A stretch of DNA of 64,000 nt from Deltaproteobacteria bacterium (lineage in GTDB: Bacteria; Myxococcota; Kuafuiibacteriia; Kuafuiibacteriales; Kuafuiibacteriaceae): contig JACKEN010000021.1 of NCBI GenBank assembly GCA_020632995.1, forward strand, positions 16,411-80,410, in the 5' to 3' direction. The position numbers were made by a program, and so were the translations under genes. The notes below the pieces were generated by a model that made no database searches, had not been told where the DNA came from, and worked only from the letters and a program-made list of their open reading frames with translations. Below, piece after piece: positions 8,701 to 16,243 of the stretch (position 1 is its first letter; each line of letters begins with the position of its first letter).

Positions 8701-10054
8701 CCCTCGACATGTACATGGGCACGAAGGCGGCCAGGGTGGTGCCGGTGGCGGTGGCGAGGGGGAGGGCCAGCTCCTGCACCGCCTCCACCGCGGCCTGGCG
8801 GGACGGCATGCCGTGGTCCATCCGGACCTGCACCGCCTCCGCCACCACGATCGCGTTGTCGACCAACATCCCGAGGGCGAGGATCAGCGCCGCGACCGAG
8901 ATCTGATGGAGCACCCCGCCGCCGAGGGCGTAGACCGCGAGCGCGGCGAGGGCCACCAGCGGCACCACCGCCGACACCACGAGGCCGAGGCGCGGCCCCA
9001 TGAAGAGGATGAGGATGGCGGCGACGATCAGCACGCCGAGGAGCAGCGACTGGCCGAGGCTCGAGAGGCGCTCGGACACGTAGTCGGGGAGGTAGCTCAG
9101 CTCCTCGACCTGGAGCGGCGCGAGGCCAGGGGTCAGCTCCGCCACCCGCGCCCGCACCGCGGCACCGAGCTTCACCACGTCGAGGTCGGCCTTCGGGACC
9201 ACCGCGACCCCCACCGCCTCCGCCCCGTTGAAGCGCATGCGCACCCCGCCGGGCTCCGCCGGCCCGAGCCGCACTCGCGCCACCTCGGACAGGGGCACCA
9301 CCGCCCCCGAGGGCAGCCGGAGCTCGGTGTTGGCGAGGTCCTCGACCGAGCGGAGCTCGGCCTCGGCCCGCACCGCGGTGTTCCGGCCGCCCACCGCGAG
9401 GACGCCCGCAGGAAGGCTTGCGTTCTGGCCGGCCAGCGCGGCGGCGAGCGCCCCGGCGGGGAGCCCCAGCCGGCGGACCTGGGCCTCGTCGTACTCCACC
9501 AGGACCTGCTCGCCGGGGTCCGCGATCAAGTGCACCTCGGACACCCCGGGCACCTGCAGGAGGCCCTTCTTGAGGCTCCGGGCCCCGTCGAGCAGGGCCC
9601 GCCGGTCCAGCCCGCCGGTCACCGCCAGCACCACCGCCTGCTGGTCCACCAGGACCTTGTGCTCGAGGGTGGGGACGCCGGCCCCGTCCGGCAGGTCGTC
9701 CTGCGCTTCCTTCAGGGCCTCCTCGACCTCGTCCCACGCCTCGCGGGTGGCGTAGACCTCGTCCGCCAGGCGCACCTGGAGCACCACCACGTCGGTGCGG
9801 GCGGTGGAGGTCACCTCGAAGACCTCGCCCACCTGGGCGAGGTGCTCCTCGATCGGCTCGGCCACCAGCCGCTCTACCGTCTCGGCGTCGGCCCCGGGGT
9901 AGGTGGCGATGATGATGCCGAAGCGATCGGGCATCGCGGGGTCTTCCTGGCGCGGCATGGTGAACCACGCCACCAACCCCGAGAGGGCGAGCATCAGGCT
10001 CACCGTCAGGACCAGCCGGTAGCGGTCCAGGAGCGAGAGGATGACGCCGCTCAT
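5750..10054 (-). CDS. RND efflux pump fused in frame to a TolC-type outer-membrane factor
   Basis: One 1434-residue frame without a stop. Residues 1-~1000 are a complete AcrB/HAE1-type RND proton antiporter: N-terminal TM helix, two large periplasmic loops, TM4 motif LVDNAIVVAEA, the second-half TM block GVIALVGVVVNNAIVLIDVI, and the usual end LTLVVVPAAYVLIIRE. Residues ~1003-1027 look like a signal peptide (basic REPRP, hydrophobic AAAVACAVLLGLGG, cleavage site AQA|AP). Residues 1028-1434 are a full-length outer-membrane efflux protein with two helical repeats (FLDVHAARAARAATEAF; VEAAYSALDTAEGALAVARR; IRYQEGAVTMSDLLEAEALL). The ATG overlaps the TGA of the membrane-fusion gene (ATGA). In-frame GTGs at 7069 and 7030 could start a separate OMF, but neither has a Shine-Dalgarno sequence. 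If the fusion is translated whole, signal peptidase could release the OMF. Confidence 0.88.
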   Translation of the reverse strand: MSGVILSLLDRYRLVLTVSLMLALSGLVAWFTMPRQEDPAMPDRFGIIIATYPGADAETVERLVAEPIEEHLAQVGEVFEVTSTARTDVVVLQVRLADEVYATREAWDEVEEALKEAQDDLPDGAGVPTLEHKVLVDQQAVVLAVTGGLDRRALLDGARSLKKGLLQVPGVSEVHLIADPGEQVLVEYDEAQVRRLGLPAGALAAALAGQNASLPAGVLAVGGRNTAVRAEAELRSVEDLANTELRLPSGAVVPLSEVARVRLGPAEPGGVRMRFNGAEAVGVAVVPKADLDVVKLGAAVRARVAELTPGLAPLQVEELSYLPDYVSERLSSLGQSLLLGVLIVAAILILFMGPRLGLVVSAVVPLVALAALAVYALGGGVLHQISVAALILALGMLVDNAIVVAEAVQVRMDHGMPSRQAAVEAVQELALPLATATGTTLAAFVPMYMSRGSTGDFTRAIPIVLMLTLTISYIFAVLVTPNLACRFLRARPKVQDNLLDRLAKRAGALATGRPWWVVASAVVAVTLSGLGMSKVDQTFFPASGRDQLVVEVVHPEGTHLDETDASARTLEQHLLQDPRVRAVSSFVGRSAPRFYYNLPNRPESPHFAHVVVRTHRPEDVDALASELARWARRNVPEAEVIPRPLEQGPPVAAPLEIRLHGEDLAALGAAAEQVMAALRRLPETRNVTQNQGLGVPAVEVEVNDGVAARRGLARRDVALALLAQTRGVPVGSLRSEEDPIPIVVRSAAGERLSPERLGSISVPGPRAQLVPLAQVATPHVRWRPAAVHHRDRVREVAVFAHLEEGATFGPVLAELQAELRSVTLPEGVTLSYGGAARGSGEANTALARTAPLGALLLLLFLLVEFNSFRRVFLVLLTVPLAVTGVVPGLLVAQQPFGFMSLLGVIALVGVVVNNAIVLIDVIETRRKAGVPLKAAVAASVQLRARPILLTTGTTVAGLLPLALSSSPLWPPLASAMIAGLLASTFLTLVVVPAAYVLIIREPRPAAPGVAAAVACAVLLGLGGTAQAAPGLSEVLTRGAEQPAAVAAAREADAAQAQADATWRQAFLPTLGAEAGVSRNDRLLSLQTPVGSFPFGSQSAGRVGAQLTQPILDLGRLLGEGPAASLDADAARLVAERRRHEQAGAAGARFLDVHAARAARAATEAFVASLEARSAELTALASQGRALEADQLRVALALADAQQGLLQLDANLAVARRALGEALGDQAPVDAGALDAELGLPPREAAFQAAVEARPDLQAILHRAEAAQRRGRGVWAELMPRLEARAQFIYDSGLPYDTDHYFVGSLNAVWRPFVAGTRFARADAQDADAARWLATLDEAQRGVRVQVEAAYSALDTAEGALAVARRAVTQAEENARVERIRYQEGAVTMSDLLEAEALLREHTTRRAVAEVEVVRARLMARLAVGDPSATTAPPP

Positions 10055-11226
10055 CGGGCCACCTCGACCGCCTCACCCGGCAGGAGGCTCGCGTGCCCGC
10101 GGACCACCACGAGGTCGTCGGCGCGCAGGTCACCTTGCACGACCACGTCGGCCCCGGCCAGCCCCTGGACATGCACCGGAACCCGCTCCGCCACCCCGTC
10201 TGCCACCTTGAACACGAAGGGCGCCTGCCCACCGGGGTCTGCCACCGCCGCCACCGGCACCTGGAGGGCGGGGGCGCGCCGCACCGGCAGCGACACCTCG
10301 GCGGTGTAACCGGGGATGGCGGGCGCTGAGTCCGGCAGCGCGACCACCACCGGGAAGAGCTCCGACGGCCCCGCCGCCGCGTCACCCACCGAGCGGATCC
10401 GCCCGGTGAGCGCGGCGCCGCCCGCCATCGGCAAGCTGACCTGCACCGGCGCGTCGGCCTCGAGGCCCATGCGGACCGCCTCCGGCACCTCGACCTCGAC
10501 CTCGAGGGCCTGCTCGGCGCTCAGCACCACCACCGGGGTGCCGGGACCGGCCATCTCCCCCGGCTCGAGGCTCACCTCGAGCACCGTCCCCGCGAAGGGG
10601 GCGACGAGCCGGGCCTCGGTCAGCCGCCGCTCCGCCTCCCGCAACTGGGCTTGCCCCGCCTCCAAGGCGGCCGCGGTGGCGTCTCGGGCCGCGCTGGTCT
10701 TCTCGAGCGCCTCGGGGAGCCCTGCCTTCTGCTCCACCAGCCGGCGGGCGCGGGCCACGTCACGCTCCAGCTGGGCGAGGCGGGCCTGGGCGTCCCGCAC
10801 CTGGGCCTGGGCCGCGTCGCGGGCGTGCACGAGCGGCGCCCGGTCGAGCTCCGCGAGCACCGCGCCCATCGCCACCCGCTGGCCCACCTCCACCGGCCGG
10901 CGGACCATCCGCCCGCCCTGGGTGAAGCCGAGCCGAGCTCGCTGCCGGGCCCGCACCACCGAGGTAAAGGTGGCGGTGCGGTGGGCGGGGGCGGCGGCCA
11001 CCGGAGCCACCGCCACCACCCGGGCCTCGGGACGCGGCGCCTCGCGGGCGCGGGAGTCCTGGGGCTCGATCATCAAGGCGATCCCGAGGCCGAGGGCCAC
11101 CCCGGCCCCGAGCACCCGGCCCGCCCAGGTGCGCGGATGTCCTGAATCGGCCGACCGATCTATTTGGGATCCTAATGAATTGGTCGACCGGTCGATAATC
11201 TGGGCGGGGGAAGTGTCCGTGCTCAT
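10051..11226 (-). CDS. RND efflux periplasmic adaptor (membrane fusion protein)
   Basis: The ATG at 11226 follows a good AAGGAG Shine-Dalgarno sequence and gives 391 residues. Residues ~30-55 are a single TM or uncleaved signal segment (RVLGAGVALGLGIALMIEP). The rest shows the HlyD/AcrA plan: lipoyl half (RRPVEVGQRVAMGAVLAELD), an alpha-helical hairpin (~95-180), second lipoyl half (LVAPFAGTVLEVSLEPGEMA), then beta-barrel and membrane-proximal domains. It links the RND pump to the outer-membrane factor. It lies 26 bp after the tetR stop and overlaps the RND start. The first ~30 residues are encoded by DNA with operator-like palindromes and contain IDRS twice, so a later functional start (for example the GTG before LGAGVALG) cannot be excluded. 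Confidence 0.87.
   Translation of the reverse strand: MSTDTSPAQIIDRSTNSLGSQIDRSADSGHPRTWAGRVLGAGVALGLGIALMIEPQDSRAREAPRPEARVVAVAPVAAAPAHRTATFTSVVRARQRARLGFTQGGRMVRRPVEVGQRVAMGAVLAELDRAPLVHARDAAQAQVRDAQARLAQLERDVARARRLVEQKAGLPEALEKTSAARDATAAALEAGQAQLREAERRLTEARLVAPFAGTVLEVSLEPGEMAGPGTPVVVLSAEQALEVEVEVPEAVRMGLEADAPVQVSLPMAGGAALTGRIRSVGDAAAGPSELFPVVVALPDSAPAIPGYTAEVSLPVRRAPALQVPVAAVADPGGQAPFVFKVADGVAERVPVHVQGLAGADVVVQGDLRADDLVVVRGHASLLPGEAVEVAR
11146..11195. promoter_or_regulatory. Pair of operator-like palindromes inside the 5' end of the adaptor gene
   Basis: Bases 11184-11195 are a perfect 12-bp palindrome (TCGACCGGTCGA), and 11146-11159 an interrupted one (ATCGG-CCGA-CCGAT), with centres about 37 bp apart. 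The bases before the first (AATGAATTG, 11174-11182) recur on the other strand in front of tetR (CAATTCATT, 11932-11940), where they again abut a GGCCGG core. Such ACCGGT/GGCCGG palindromes are typical TetR-family binding sites. The site may be a second operator, or an internal promoter region, for the efflux genes. Confidence 0.45.
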
Positions 11227-11252
11227 CTCGGTTCTCCTTGTCGGGTTCGGGC

Positions 11253-11906
11253 TCAGGCGGGGTTCGGGCGGGGGAGGACCCCCTCCATGAAGAGGTGCTC
11301 GACGTCGGCCAGGTACCGCTCCTCGATCTGGCGGAAGGCGTCGGGGTCGTTCGGCACGAGGGCCGGCTCGGCCGCACACCACTTGGACAAGATGTGGGTG
11401 TGCTGGAACCAGCCGGTGGTGAGGAGGATGAAGGTGGCCATGATCGAGGCCGGGTGGAGGTCCTGGCGGATGACGCCGGCCTGCTGGGCCGCCACGATGC
11501 GGGCGAGGCCCTCGCCGTTCACCTTGGTCTCGAGATCCGCGCAGACCTGGCTGTGCTCGAGGCGCATCCAGGTCATCATCCGAGCCACGTCTGGCCGCTC
11601 CTGCAGGTACCGGAACATGTGGCGGATGGTGAGCCGCAGTGCCTCCAAGTGGTCGACATCACTCCGGATGATCTCGAGGAGGCCGCCGAAGAAGCCCTCG
11701 AGGGCGCTCCGCTTCACCGCGTCCCACAGCTCCTCCTTGGAGCCGAAGTGGTGGTGGATCAGGCTCTTGGTGACCCCGGAGGCCTCGGCGATCTCCGACA
11801 GCGCCACCGCCGCGGGGCCCCGCTCGACGAAGATCCGCCGGGCCGCCTCGAGGATGGCGGCTCGGGTGCCTTCGGGATCATAGCGTCGCGCGTTCACCGC
11901 CCCCAT
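11253..11906 (-). CDS. TetR/AcrR family regulator of the efflux operon
   Basis: A 217-residue protein with an N-terminal TetR helix-turn-helix (AILEAARRIFVERGPAAVAL, then ASGVTKSLIHHHFGSKEELW at ~residues 44-63) and a helical C-terminal effector domain of the TetR_C type. It is the first gene of a same-strand cluster: its stop is 26 bp before the adaptor start, and the adaptor overlaps the RND gene. It most likely represses this operon and itself and is released by a pump substrate. The substrate cannot be read from sequence. Confidence 0.88.
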   Translation of the reverse strand: MGAVNARRYDPEGTRAAILEAARRIFVERGPAAVALSEIAEASGVTKSLIHHHFGSKEELWDAVKRSALEGFFGGLLEIIRSDVDHLEALRLTIRHMFRYLQERPDVARMMTWMRLEHSQVCADLETKVNGEGLARIVAAQQAGVIRQDLHPASIMATFILLTTGWFQHTHILSKWCAAEPALVPNDPDAFRQIEERYLADVEHLFMEGVLPRPNPA

Positions 11907-11915
11907 CGGTATGGT

Positions 11916-11940
11916 AAATTGGCCGGCCAGTCAATTCATT
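11916..11940 (-). promoter_or_regulatory. Candidate TetR operator upstream of tetR
   Basis: Just upstream of the tetR ATG (11906) is an imperfect palindrome around GGCCGG (11919-11934) joined to CAATTCATT. On the coding strand it reads TTGACT-GGCCGGCCAA, so a -35-like TTGACT is embedded in the operator. The same nonamer plus a related core occurs in the adaptor gene at 11174-11195. The arrangement fits autorepression. Confidence 0.45.
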
Positions 11941-11984
11941 CCCGGGTCCGTCTCTTTTCGCTCCGCCCGCCCCGAGCCGGGCCG

Positions 11985-13217
11985 TCAGCCGTGGGCGTAG
12001 GCGCGGTAGGCGAGCCAGAGGCCGCCCAGCACGACCAGGCCGAAGATGCCCAGGATGACCAGGCTGGCCCAGTTCCCCTCGGGGATCGCGACGCCGAAGG
12101 AGCGGTGCTCGGCCAGCAGGTCGGGGAGGGCGCCGCGCAGGGCCACGTCGTCTACCGCGTCGAGCGCCTCCTCGGGGGGCCGCTCGCCCCGGAGGGCGGC
12201 GAGGCCGGCCCGGGTGTAGTCGGCCTCGAGCTGAGTGCGGAGGGGGGCGCGCGCGGCGGCCAGGAGGTCGGCGGGTCGGTCGGACGTCAAGATCTCTTGC
12301 AGCGCGTCCGCGTACCAGGTCTCGACGTCGGCCGAGGCCCCGCTCGTCTGGATCTCGAGCTGGATCTGGCCCCCCGGCCCGCGCCGGTGGAAGTCGAGGG
12401 CAGGGGAGTAGGTGAGCCCGCGGTCCCGCCGCAGGTCTTGCAAGGCGCGTTGCTGGAGGTGCTGGAACACCAGGCGGTACATGAGCTCCTCGGCCTGGCT
12501 CGCCCGATACCAGTAGAAGCCGGACGCGAAGGCGCCGGGGGCGCCGGGGAGGGCGCGCGCACCGGGCTCGCGCCCCGTCGGCCCGGCGGCGGGGGTGAAG
12601 GGGCCGGGGGCGAAGCGGGCGAGGAGCGGAGCGAGGGCCTCTCGGGCCGCCGCGCAGTCCACCGCGCCGGCGAGGATCACCGCCACGTTCTCGCGCACGT
12701 AGTGGCGCCGGTGGAAGCTCCGGATCTGATCGGCGCTCAGGGACCGCACCGAGTCCGCGCTCCCGCCGGGGGCGCGGGCGAGGTTGGTGCCGGCGAAGAG
12801 CGGGTCGAGCTCCGGGCGCTCCGCCGTCATGCCGCGGCGCTCGAGCTCTCGGAGCACCACCTGGCGCTCCAACTCCAGCTCGCCCTCGGCGAGCACTGGC
12901 TCGAGGATCGCCGTCAACAGGGCCTGCGCCGCGCCCACCAGGTCGCCGCCGCTCACCTCGCGGTAGTAGGTGGTGTAGTCCCAGGACGTCGCGCCGTTGC
13001 TGTCGTCGAAGCCCAAGGGGCGAAAGACCAGGTGCTCGAGGAGGTGGGCCACCCCGCGCTCGGCCTCGCCCTCGTGTAGGGCGCCGGCGCCCACCACCAC
13101 CTCGACCCGGGCCCGGCCCACCTTGCCTCGGAGGTTCTCCTGACAGGACACCGCGACGCCCTCGGTGGGCGAGAAGGTCGCCCCGACGGCGAGGAGTGTG
13201 AGGGCGGCGGCCGACAC
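11985..13217 (-). CDS. M16-family (pitrilysin-like) zinc metallopeptidase, membrane anchored
   Basis: A GTG start gives 410 residues, a single M16 half-unit rather than the ~900-residue double form. A short N-terminal hydrophobic segment (AALTLLAVGATF) suggests export. The inverted zinc motif HLLEH is at residues 58-62, within GVAHLLEHLVF, and a downstream ELELERQVVLREL supplies the distal glutamate region, so the active site looks intact. The C-terminus has one TM helix (WASLVILGIFGLVVLGGLWL) and a short cytoplasmic tail, an unusual anchor for this family. It is divergent from the trans-sulfuration gene by 84 bp. Its substrate is unknown; M16 proteins degrade peptides. Confidence 0.8.
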   Translation of the reverse strand: MSAAALTLLAVGATFSPTEGVAVSCQENLRGKVGRARVEVVVGAGALHEGEAERGVAHLLEHLVFRPLGFDDSNGATSWDYTTYYREVSGGDLVGAAQALLTAILEPVLAEGELELERQVVLRELERRGMTAERPELDPLFAGTNLARAPGGSADSVRSLSADQIRSFHRRHYVRENVAVILAGAVDCAAAREALAPLLARFAPGPFTPAAGPTGREPGARALPGAPGAFASGFYWYRASQAEELMYRLVFQHLQQRALQDLRRDRGLTYSPALDFHRRGPGGQIQLEIQTSGASADVETWYADALQEILTSDRPADLLAAARAPLRTQLEADYTRAGLAALRGERPPEEALDAVDDVALRGALPDLLAEHRSFGVAIPEGNWASLVILGIFGLVVLGGLWLAYRAYAHG

Positions 13218-13301
13218 CCCCGCTTCATACCAGCCCCCTGTGCCCGGGGCACCCTCTCACGGCACTTGACCCACCCGTCCCGGGCGGCTTCCCTGCCGCC
13301 C

Positions 13302-14450
13302 GTGAAGCACCGCATCGAGACCCTCGCCATCCACGCCGGCTGCCCGGCCGAGAAGATCACCGGGGCCGTGAACGTCCCGATCTTCCAGACCTCCACCTAC
13401 GCCCAGCACGGGCCGGGGGACCACACCGGCTTCGAATACTCCCGCACCCAGAACCCCACCCGGTTCGCGCTGCAGGACAACCTCGCCGCCCTCGAGAACG
13501 GCAAGCACGGCCTGTCCTTCGCGTCGGGCTGCGCGGCCACCGACACCGTGCTCCACTGCCTCTCGGCCGGCGATCACGTGGTGAGCGGCGACGACGTGTA
13601 CGGCGGCACCTTCCGGCTCTTCGACAAGGTCCACACCCGCCACGGCCTCTCCTTCACCTACGTCCCCGCGGCGGACGTGGCGGCCTACGCCGCGGCCATC
13701 CGGCCCGAGACCAAGCTCATCTGGCTCGAGACCCCCACCAACCCGATGCTGACGGTGGCGGACATCGAGGCGATCTGCGCCATCGGCCGCGCGAAGGGTA
13801 TCCCGGTGGTGGTCGACAACACCTTCGCCACCCCCTACCTGCAGCGCCCGCTGGACCTCGGCGCGACGATGGTCGTCCACTCGGTGACGAAGTACCTCGG
13901 CGGCCACTCCGACGTGGTGGGCGGCGCGATCATCACCAACGACGACGCGTGGCGGGAGCGCCTGGCCTTCGTGCAGAACTCGGCCGGCGCGGTGCCCGGG
14001 CCCTTCGACTGCTTCTTGACCCTGCGCGGCACCAAGACCCTGCACGTCCGCATGGACCGCCACTGCGACAACGCGGAGAAGGTGGTCGAGATGCTGGTCG
14101 GCCACGAGAAGGTCGAGAAGGTCATCTACCCCGGCCTCGAGAGCCACCCCCAGCACGCGATCGCGAAGAAGCAGATGCGGCGCTACGGCGGCATGATCTC
14201 CTTCGTGATCAAGGGGGGCATGGACGCCTCGCGGCGGTTCCTCCAGGGGATGGAGGTCTTCACCCTGGCCGAGTCCCTCGGCGGCGTGGAGTCCCTCATC
14301 GAGCACCCCGCGATCATGACCCACGCCTCCATCCCGAAGGAGATGCGTGAGGCGCGGGGCATCGATGACGGGCTGATCCGGATCTCGGTGGGGATCGAGA
14401 GCGTCGAGGATCTGAAGGACGACTTGCGGGCGGCCCTGGCTCGGGCCTGA
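13302..14450 (+). CDS. Trans-sulfuration PLP enzyme (cystathionine gamma-synthase / beta- or gamma-lyase)
   Basis: The GTG at 13302 yields 382 residues, the normal length for Cys/Met-metabolism PLP enzymes; a TTG at 13266 would only add a non-conserved leader. Conserved features: YSRTQNPTRFALQ near residue 45, the substrate/PLP loop SGCAATDTVLHCLSAGD, VDNTFATPYLQRPLDLGATM, and the PLP-binding lysine K197 in SVTKYLGGHSD. These enzymes interconvert cysteine and homocysteine via cystathionine; sequence alone does not separate synthase from lyase. It stands alone, ending at a strong bidirectional hairpin. Confidence 0.9.
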   Translation: MKHRIETLAIHAGCPAEKITGAVNVPIFQTSTYAQHGPGDHTGFEYSRTQNPTRFALQDNLAALENGKHGLSFASGCAATDTVLHCLSAGDHVVSGDDVYGGTFRLFDKVHTRHGLSFTYVPAADVAAYAAAIRPETKLIWLETPTNPMLTVADIEAICAIGRAKGIPVVVDNTFATPYLQRPLDLGATMVVHSVTKYLGGHSDVVGGAIITNDDAWRERLAFVQNSAGAVPGPFDCFLTLRGTKTLHVRMDRHCDNAEKVVEMLVGHEKVEKVIYPGLESHPQHAIAKKQMRRYGGMISFVIKGGMDASRRFLQGMEVFTLAESLGGVESLIEHPAIMTHASIPKEMREARGIDDGLIRISVGIESVEDLKDDLRAALARA

Positions 14451-14455
14451 GGCGA

Positions 14456-14482
14456 AGGCGGAGCGGGCTCGCCGCTCCGCCT
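14456..14482. terminator. Bidirectional hairpin between convergent genes
   Basis: A perfect 11-bp stem (AGGCGGAGCGG / CCGCTCCGCCT) with a 5-nt loop sits between the stop at 14450 and the convergent stop at 14492. There is no U-tract, but stem strength and position fit a shared terminator. Confidence 0.65.
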
Positions 14483-14491
14483 CCTACGAAG

Positions 14492-15979
14492 CTACCGACA
14501 GACGCCAGCCTCGAGCACGTCCAGCGGGTGCTGGGGCTCCTCGACGGGCTCGTCCTCCGGGCCCACCAGGCACTGCCCGGCGTTCACGACCAGGGTCTTG
14601 TTGGCGACCCGCGACGCGATGGTGAGGCGCCCGGCGATGACCTGCAGCTGGCCGTCGTCCCGGACGTCCACCGTGGGGCTGCCGCTCGTGCCGTCCAGCT
14701 TCAGCTCCATGCGCTCGTTCACCATGAAGCTCGGGATCTCGAGGCCCTGCGCGACGAGGGCGCCGAGGCTGAGGTCCATCACCGCGTCGGCCGACGGGCT
14801 CACCGCGACGCGGGTCGCGCCCTCCACCGGGCTCACGGTCAGGCCGAAGGCGCCGCCCGACACCGCGCCGAGCTCGAAGGTGGCGAGGGCCTGGTTGTCG
14901 AGGCGGGCCTGGAGCGCGCCGTCCATGTGGATGTTCTCGAGCAGGATCTCTTGCGCCGCGCCGATGTGCAGGCGGGCCCCGGCGGCGGGGGTGGTCAGCT
15001 GCAGGGTGCCCTCCACCTCGGGGGCGGGCTCGGGCTCGCAGTTCGGATCATCGGGCGAGCACACCGGTGCGTCGTAGCCGACGAACATCGCGAGGGGGGC
15101 GGCGAGCTCGGCCCCACCGGAGGCCAGGGTCACGTCGAGGCGCGGGGTCGCGGGGTCGGCCTCGATGCTGATGAGCTGGGGCGCGGCGGCCATCGCGAGG
15201 TGGAGCGGCGCGCCGTCGAGGTCGGCCTCGATCAGCAGGGCGGAGCTGATGCCGAGGGTCATCCGGTAGGCGGCGGCGCCGAGCGCGGTGAGCTCCACCC
15301 GGATCCGGCCCTGCACGGTGGCCTGCTGGAGGGCGTCGATGAAGGCCTGGTTGTCCTCACCGAGGGTGGGGGCCAGGTCGAGGGCAATCGTCTTGGCAAC
15401 CGCGAGGTCGAGCTCGGTGGCCAGGCGCGCGCGATGGAGCAGGAAGCTGGCCACGGCGCTGCGGGCCTCGCCCAGGGTCAGCCGGGCGTCGACGTCGCCC
15501 TCGGTGTAGGACTGCAGGACCAGGCGGGGCTGCAGGCGCCCCACCGCGTCGATGCACTCCGCGTCGGGGGTGCCGGACTCGTCGTTCGGGCAGAGCTCCT
15601 CACCGAAGCGCAAGGTGACCTGCGTGTCGCTCGATGACTCCACCCGGCTCGCGTTCAGGACCTCCGCCGCGATGGTGTCGGCGGCCTCGTTGGCGGCGAC
15701 CACCGGGTCGACCTGCTCGGGGCACTCGCCCTCCACGCAGGGCTCGCTGTTGGTGCTCGTCCCCACCAGCTCGCCGAGGAGCGTGACGCCCTCGAAGGCC
15801 TCGCCGGTGTTGGCCACCCCGACGAGGTGGGTGCGGATGTTCTGGTTCGCGTCGGCCAGGATGCCCTCGATGGTGATCGCGCGGGGCTCGCTGGTCAGGT
15901 TGGTGGGCTCCGGGCCGGGGCACGCGATCAGGAACGTGCCGAGGCAGAGGGGCGCTATGGGGAGGAGTCGTCGCAGCAT
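14492..15979 (-). CDS. Large lipoprotein of unknown function
   Basis: The ATG at 15979 is preceded by AGGGGG and begins a lipoprotein signal (MLRRLLPIAPLCLGTFLIAC, lipobox LIAC), giving 495 residues. The mature protein is acidic, with alternating helical (residues ~60-250) and beta-rich segments. A Cys pair sits in an acidic linker (CSPDDPNCEPEPAPEVEG), a further Cys is in the last residues, and three Cys-containing segments occur near residues 90-150 (CVEGEC, ELCPNDE, AECIDA). No known domain is recognised. It faces away from a Fur-like box and the diheme peroxidase, so a shared iron-responsive control region (15980-16243) is possible. It may be an outer-membrane-associated protein. Confidence 0.7.
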   Translation of the reverse strand: MLRRLLPIAPLCLGTFLIACPGPEPTNLTSEPRAITIEGILADANQNIRTHLVGVANTGEAFEGVTLLGELVGTSTNSEPCVEGECPEQVDPVVAANEAADTIAAEVLNASRVESSSDTQVTLRFGEELCPNDESGTPDAECIDAVGRLQPRLVLQSYTEGDVDARLTLGEARSAVASFLLHRARLATELDLAVAKTIALDLAPTLGEDNQAFIDALQQATVQGRIRVELTALGAAAYRMTLGISSALLIEADLDGAPLHLAMAAAPQLISIEADPATPRLDVTLASGGAELAAPLAMFVGYDAPVCSPDDPNCEPEPAPEVEGTLQLTTPAAGARLHIGAAQEILLENIHMDGALQARLDNQALATFELGAVSGGAFGLTVSPVEGATRVAVSPSADAVMDLSLGALVAQGLEIPSFMVNERMELKLDGTSGSPTVDVRDDGQLQVIAGRLTIASRVANKTLVVNAGQCLVGPEDEPVEEPQHPLDVLEAGVCR

Positions 15980-16140
15980 GACCGACCCCCTGAGCAAGGA
16001 CGGTGCCAGCGCTCGAGGTGTGGGGTTTGGGCCCCGCCCCGACGCACGCCCGAGGCGCCCCGGCCGGCCAGGTGACACCGGTGTGGTGAAAGTGCGTCAC
16101 CTGCGTCGGATTGGACGGCTCTCGGGGCATACACAAATTT

Positions 16141-16153
16141 GAGAATCGTTATC
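16141..16153 (+). promoter_or_regulatory. Fur-box-like sequence upstream of the diheme peroxidase
   Basis: GAGAATCGTTATC matches a GATAATCATTATC Fur half-array at 11 of 13 positions and stands out in the AT-rich part of the 264-bp divergent intergenic region. It is ~90 bp before the peroxidase start and ~160 bp before the lipoprotein start. Iron-dependent repression of one or both is inferred. Confidence 0.45.
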
Positions 16154-16243
16154 GTTCGCATTGCTCCTCACATTCTTCCGTGGACGATCACAAACGTCTC
16201 GAAGGCGCGCACTTTTGCTGTCTTCGATGAATGGGAGGAATAA

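Noticed and set aside
5852..10309. Very long plus-strand open frame opposite the efflux genes
   Set aside because: His/Gly/Arg-rich low-complexity translation, antisense shadow of the RND-OMF and adaptor genes caused by high GC at third codon positions.
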